64,000 bases of DNA from a bacterium. GTDB taxonomy: Bacteria > Chloroflexota > Dormibacteria > Dormibacterales > Dormibacteraceae. Below the pieces are notes generated by a model. That model had not been told where the DNA came from and ran no database searches. It worked only from the letters and a program-made list of their open reading frames with translations. Shown here piece by piece: positions 60,415 through 64,000 of this stretch. Both the position numbers and the translations under genes were made by a program. The stretch lies in the NCBI GenBank assembly GCA_004299235.1, contig SCQL01000031.1, forward strand, positions 124,001-188,000. Reading direction: 5' to 3'. Position 1 is the first letter of the stretch. Every line of letters begins with the position of its first letter.

Positions 60415-61329
60415 TCAGCCGGCGGCCTCCACGCGGTCGAGAAAGCCGGCCGCCACCTGCCGGTACCGCTCAGGCTCTTCCGCGTGGGCGAAATGGGCGC
60501 TGGCCTCGAACACCACCAGCTCAGCCCCCGGGATCTGCCTCACGATCGCAGCCGCCATCTCAGGCGTGCACTCGTCGTGCCTGCCGCACGTGAACAGCGT
60601 CGGCACCCTGATCTCGCCCAACCGCTCGGCGACGCTCCACGAACGCAGCGTCCCGGTGACGTGAAACTCGCTGGGGCCGTTCATGGTCAGGTAGACCTCG
60701 GGATTGGACATCAGCTGCGCCACCGATTGCCGCACCGGGTCGGGCCATGGCTTCCGACGGCAAACGTGGCGCTCGTAAAAGGCGAGCATGGCCTGTTGGT
60801 ATTCCGGGCTGTCCGTGGAGCCTTCGCTCTCATGGCGTAGCAGCGTCTCTTGCACCTCGGCCGGCAGCATGCGGCGGAGGCGGTCGGCCTCTGACACCCA
60901 CGATGCCATGCTGGCCGGGGCGCTGGCGAGAATCAGGCTCTCCAGGCCGGCCGGCCGGCGAAGGGCGTACTCCATGGCCAGCATCCCACCCCACGAAAGG
61001 CCGAACAGATGGATCCGCTCCAGCCCGAGTGCGGCCCGCACCGTGTCGAGCTCCTCGAGGAAAAGCTCGATCGTCCACAACGAGGGGTCGTGCGGTTGAT
61101 CAGAACGCCCGCAGCCCAGCTGGTCGTAGAAAACCACGTCTCGTCCGCCGCCTGCCAGCTCACCCAGCGGCTCGATGCAGTCGTGCGCGGCGCCAGGGCC
61201 GCCGTGGAGCGTCAGCAGCGGCCACCGTCCAGGCGTGCTCTCGCCCACGACCTGGTACCAGATGGCGTGGCCCCGGAATCCCAGGTGACCCTCGCGGACC
61301 TTCAGGCCCGGCATCGGGTCAGACGTCAT
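60415..61329 (-). CDS. Proline iminopeptidase-like alpha/beta hydrolase (S33 family)
   Basis: 304 aa. HGGPG oxyanion motif, YDQLGCGRSD, nucleophile GLSWGGMLAMEYA, Asp in GRHDECTP and His in SAHFAHAEEP. Members remove N-terminal proline from small peptides or hydrolyse esters and amides. The last gene of the right-hand operon, overlapping the cupin gene by 11 bp; a M24 peptidase lies at the other end, which supports a peptide or amide substrate. Confidence 0.86.
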   Translation of the reverse strand: MTSDPMPGLKVREGHLGFRGHAIWYQVVGESTPGRWPLLTLHGGPGAAHDCIEPLGELAGGGRDVVFYDQLGCGRSDQPHDPSLWTIELFLEELDTVRAALGLERIHLFGLSWGGMLAMEYALRRPAGLESLILASAPASMASWVSEADRLRRMLPAEVQETLLRHESEGSTDSPEYQQAMLAFYERHVCRRKPWPDPVRQSVAQLMSNPEVYLTMNGPSEFHVTGTLRSWSVAERLGEIRVPTLFTCGRHDECTPEMAAAIVRQIPGAELVVFEASAHFAHAEEPERYRQVAAGFLDRVEAAG

Positions 61330-61732
61330 CGACCGCCTCGGAAGCCGTGTAGCTCACGCTGTCGTATGCCTCCTTGGGGCTCTGGGTGAGCACGTAGCAG
61401 AACTCTTCGCCGGCGCACGAGACCTCGTGCGGGCTGCCCGGCTCGACCACCACGACAGAGCCCGGTTCGACGGTGTGGTCCTCGTGCTTGCCATCCGCGT
61501 CCCAGACCCTGACCCTGCCCCGGCCCCGCACGCCGACGAAGACGTCGTCGATGGCCGAGTGCCGGTGGGCCGGGATCCGCTGCCCGGACCGCAGCAGGTA
61601 CAGCTCCGCCTGCGATCGAGGCGTCTCGTACACGGGGAGGAACAGGATCGGCTGACCCTCCACGTCCACCGCCGTGCCGCCACCGGCCAGGAGCCGGTCC
61701 ACCAGAGCGTTCAGGTCCCGCGATGCGGCCAT
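61319..61732 (-). CDS. Small cupin protein
   Basis: 137 aa. Cupin motif 1 contains HRHSAIDDVFVGVRGRGRV and motif 2 PGSVVVVEPGSPHEVS, so a metal site with at least three His is likely. ATG 61732 has GGAGGAGA upstream. Could be a dioxygenase, isomerase or binding protein; the role is unknown. Confidence 0.8.
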   Translation of the reverse strand: MAASRDLNALVDRLLAGGGTAVDVEGQPILFLPVYETPRSQAELYLLRSGQRIPAHRHSAIDDVFVGVRGRGRVRVWDADGKHEDHTVEPGSVVVVEPGSPHEVSCAGEEFCYVLTQSPKEAYDSVSYTASEAVDDV

Positions 61733-61748
61733 GCCAATCTCCTCCAAG

Positions 61749-62171
61749 TCACCAGGTGAACGTGCCACGCGCGGTCGCCAACACCCTGCCGTCGGGCGCC
61801 GTCACCGACGCATCAGCCCAGCCGAACCGGCGGCCGGCCCGAAGCAGAGTGCCGGTCACGACCAGCTCCGGGGCGGCGGCCGGTCTCAAGAAATCGGTCC
61901 GCAGGTCGACCGTGGCGCAGTCGACCCCCACGGCGGCGATGACGGCAAAGCAGGCGGCGGTGTCCAGGGCAGTGGCCAGCGCACCACCGTGGACCACCCC
62001 CGCCTCGCCCGATCGCACCGACGCCGGCGGCCGGAACAGGAACCTGACGCGTCCAGGCTCCCAATCGGCGAGCTCAAGGCCGATGTCGCGATGAATCGCG
62101 CAGGAGGCAAGCAACCGCTCCGCGTCCTCGCGCGCCAGAGCCGGCGTGGTGGCGTCCACCGGACCCGTCAT
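61749..62171 (-). CDS. PaaI-type hotdog thioesterase
   Basis: 140 aa. Core GEAGVVHGGALATALDTAAC with the active-site Asp/Gly region, then VDLRTDFLRPA. Hydrolyses acyl-CoA esters. Its start overlaps the acyl-CoA ligase stop by four bases, pairing a CoA-activating and a CoA-releasing enzyme. Confidence 0.88.
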   Translation of the reverse strand: MTGPVDATTPALAREDAERLLASCAIHRDIGLELADWEPGRVRFLFRPPASVRSGEAGVVHGGALATALDTAACFAVIAAVGVDCATVDLRTDFLRPAAAPELVVTGTLLRAGRRFGWADASVTAPDGRVLATARGTFTW

Positions 62172-63745
62172 CGCTTGGCTTCCAGGCCGTGCGGCAGCAG
62201 CTCCGCGGCCCGTCCCTTGAGCGCGCCGCGATCCAGCTTGTTGGTCGACGACAGGGGCAGCGAAGCGACAAAAAAGACCCGCCGGGGATGCGCGTAGGCG
62301 GGCCCGTTGGCGAGGCAGTGCTGCTTGATCTCATCCTCTGTGGCCCGCGCGCCCGCCTTCAACACGACGAACGCGACCGGCGCAGATCCCTTGACCGGGT
62401 GGAGGGCGGGAACCACGGCCACGTCGGCCACCGCAGGGTGCGACAGAACGACCGTCTCGACCTCTTTCGGATAGACGTTCTCGCCGCCCACGCTGATCAT
62501 GTCGTCGGTACGCCCGCAGAAATAGCAGTAGCCCTGCTCGTCGCGCCGCATGAGATCGCCGGTGCGCATCCAGCCGCCAGGCCAGAAGCGCTCCGCGGTG
62601 AGTCCCGGCTCGTGAAGGTAGCCGAGCGCATTGGCCGGGGAGCGCGACCACAGCTCCCCCACCTCGCCGGGGCCGCACTCGCGGTCGGGTTGGTCGGGGA
62701 CCGTGATCTTGATCTCGACATCCGGGACCGGCAGCCCGGTGCTGCCCAGCTTCTTTATCCCCCAGCGTGGGGAGAGGACGTTCGCCCCCGCCTCGGTGAG
62801 TCCATACGTCTCCACCACGTCGCACCGGAACCGAGCCTTGATGCGGCTCATCAGCTCGTCCGGCACGGGCGCCGACCCGCACTGCAGCAGGTTGATCGAC
62901 GACAGATCGAAGCGGTCGGCGTCGGGGTCCGCCAGCAGCAGGGAGTACATCGAGGGCGTGCCGGACGTGTAGGTGACGCCGTGCCGCTGGATCGCTTCGA
63001 GGACGCTGCGGCGCTCGAACTGCGGGAGGATCACGACGCCTCCACCCACAAACAGCATCGGCAGCAGGATCGCCCACAGCGCGTTGGCGTGATACAGGGG
63101 CCCCATGACGAGCCCGGTGTCGCCGTGGTCCAGCAGCATGCAGCGGGCGCTCGATCGCGCCTGCCACCAGGTGTTGCTGTGGCTGAGCATGCATCCCTTC
63201 GGCCGGCCCGTGGACCCGGACGTGTACATGAGCAGCGCCAGGCCGTCGGGATCGCTGGGGCGCACCTCGCCGAGCGGACTGGCGGAGGCGAGCGCCGCGT
63301 CGTAGTCGATCGCCTTCAGGCCGTCGCCGATGGCGAGCATGGCCTTGAGCCCTGGCGAGCCCCCGGCCATGGCCGTGATCCGGTCGCCCAGGCTCGCGTC
63401 GGCGACGATCAGCTTGGCGTCGCTGTGGCCTGAGATGTACGCCAGGGTCTCGCGGCTCAGTTTGATGTTGACCAGCAACGCCACCGCGCCCGCCATCAGC
63501 GTTCCGAGCAGGGACTCGACAAAGCGCCAGTCGTTGCCGGTCGCGAGGGCGACCGTGTCGCCGGGCGAGACGCCCAACGCCGGCAGGAGCCCGGCGAAGC
63601 GCCGGGCGCGCTCCTCCAGCTGCGCGAATGAGAGTTCCCGGTCGCCGGCGACGATCGCCCGGCGGTCGGGGTCGATGCGCAGGGCTTCCGTGCACACCTC
63701 GCCGAAGTTGCCACCGCGAAGCCAGGGACGGGGCCGCTCGCTCAC
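62168..63745 (-). CDS. Acyl-CoA synthetase (AMP-forming)
   Basis: 525 aa. ANL motifs: LLMYTSGSTGRPKGCMLSHS, YGLTEAGAN, MRTGDLMRRDEQGY, GRTDDMISVGGENVYPKEVE and the C-terminal Lys in SSTNKLDRG. GTG 63745 overlaps the M24 stop (GTGA). Related to the ligase at 28109 but clearly distinct. Confidence 0.9.
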   Translation of the reverse strand: MSERPRPWLRGGNFGEVCTEALRIDPDRRAIVAGDRELSFAQLEERARRFAGLLPALGVSPGDTVALATGNDWRFVESLLGTLMAGAVALLVNIKLSRETLAYISGHSDAKLIVADASLGDRITAMAGGSPGLKAMLAIGDGLKAIDYDAALASASPLGEVRPSDPDGLALLMYTSGSTGRPKGCMLSHSNTWWQARSSARCMLLDHGDTGLVMGPLYHANALWAILLPMLFVGGGVVILPQFERRSVLEAIQRHGVTYTSGTPSMYSLLLADPDADRFDLSSINLLQCGSAPVPDELMSRIKARFRCDVVETYGLTEAGANVLSPRWGIKKLGSTGLPVPDVEIKITVPDQPDRECGPGEVGELWSRSPANALGYLHEPGLTAERFWPGGWMRTGDLMRRDEQGYCYFCGRTDDMISVGGENVYPKEVETVVLSHPAVADVAVVPALHPVKGSAPVAFVVLKAGARATEDEIKQHCLANGPAYAHPRRVFFVASLPLSSTNKLDRGALKGRAAELLPHGLEAKR

Positions 63746-64000
63746 AGCGTCAGCTCCAGCCCGCGCTCGGACGTGGTCAGCGCCTCGCACCCGCTCTCGG
63801 TGATGAGGAAGTCGTCCTCCAGCTTCATGTTGCCGGCGCCCGGGAAGTACACGCCAGGCTCGATGCAGATGGTCACGCCAGGCTCGAGCGGGGCCTCCTC
63901 GGTGTCGAGGCTCGGCCATTCATAGGAGGTCGCAAGACCGATGCCGTGGCCGGCGCGATGGGCCACCTTGTAGCCCGCGGCCTCGATGATGCCGGAGGCC
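63742..64000 (-). CDS. M24 peptidase, Xaa-Pro aminopeptidase-like (5' part outside window)
   Basis: The C-terminal 85 or so residues are seen. Metal-ligand elements AHRAGHGIGL, CIEPGVYFPG and KLEDDFLITESG are intact, unlike the copy at 23301. The frame is open to the right edge. First visible gene of the operon running to 60415. Confidence 0.85.
   Translation of the reverse strand, partial: ASGIIEAAGYKVAHRAGHGIGLATSYEWPSLDTEEAPLEPGVTICIEPGVYFPGAGNMKLEDDFLITESGCEALTTSERGLELTL

Overview
The window is visibly GC-rich, with many GTG and TTG starts, good Shine-Dalgarno sites (AGGAGG-like) and a tRNA that carries its own CCA. Gene content is that of a free-living heterotroph from soil or a similar habitat. 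Actinomycetota or a Chloroflexota/Dormibacterota-type lineage would fit, but nothing here fixes the phylum. There is no phage, plasmid or CRISPR locus. Mobile DNA is limited to decayed fragments next to a tRNA-Asn gene.

Layout. (1) 1-2,630: an IclR regulator with a large operator-like palindrome and a downstream membrane protein cut by the window edge, then an IS481-type transposase remnant, a Fic-like C-terminal remnant and tRNA-Asn(GTT). (2) 2,900-10,700: signalling and housekeeping genes: a PAS protein, a receiver-only response regulator overlapping a soluble GAF histidine kinase, a convergent NarL-type regulator, mug, folE and transaldolase. (3) 10,700-15,200: a redox-looking envelope cluster made of a b561-like/beta-propeller fusion, a His-rich two-helix membrane protein, a cupredoxin lipoprotein, a lipoprotein with a duplicated helical domain, and a second NarL-type regulator. 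(4) 15,400-19,700: a complete PTS in one operon (EIIB, EIIC, EIIA, HPr, EI), facing gap across a bidirectional terminator. (5) 20,900-29,700: amidotransferase, amidase, M24 peptidase/creatinase-like protein, RidA, hydrolase, a FadR-type regulator with two candidate operators, an FAH-family enzyme and an acyl-CoA ligase.

(6) 29,673-43,962: thirteen genes on the minus strand, mostly overlapping or separated by under 20 bp. They encode a solute-binding protein, CoA-transferase, two enoyl-CoA hydratases, a GH88/GH105 hydrolase, a DapA-type aldolase, a zinc dehydrogenase, the four other parts of an oligopeptide-type ABC importer, an HD protein and an IlvD/Edd dehydratase. A divergent FadR-type gene is the likely regulator. 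The mix points to import and breakdown of an unusual oligosaccharide or sugar acid, possibly joined to an acyl group.

(7) 44,900-64,000: two further ABC importers (Pot-like with a fused permease, and a second with two permeases), a flavoprotein/RraA/SDR trio with an IclR regulator, a DapA-like protein with a substituted active site paired with a FadR paralogue, and a catabolic operon (peptidase, acyl-CoA ligase, thioesterase, cupin, alpha/beta hydrolase) leaving the right edge.

Together the window shows a scavenging lifestyle: one PTS, three ABC importers, and several small catabolic modules each with its own GntR/FadR or IclR regulator. The best candidates for undescribed biology are the redox envelope cluster (10,738-15,194) and the thirteen-gene operon (29,673-43,962).
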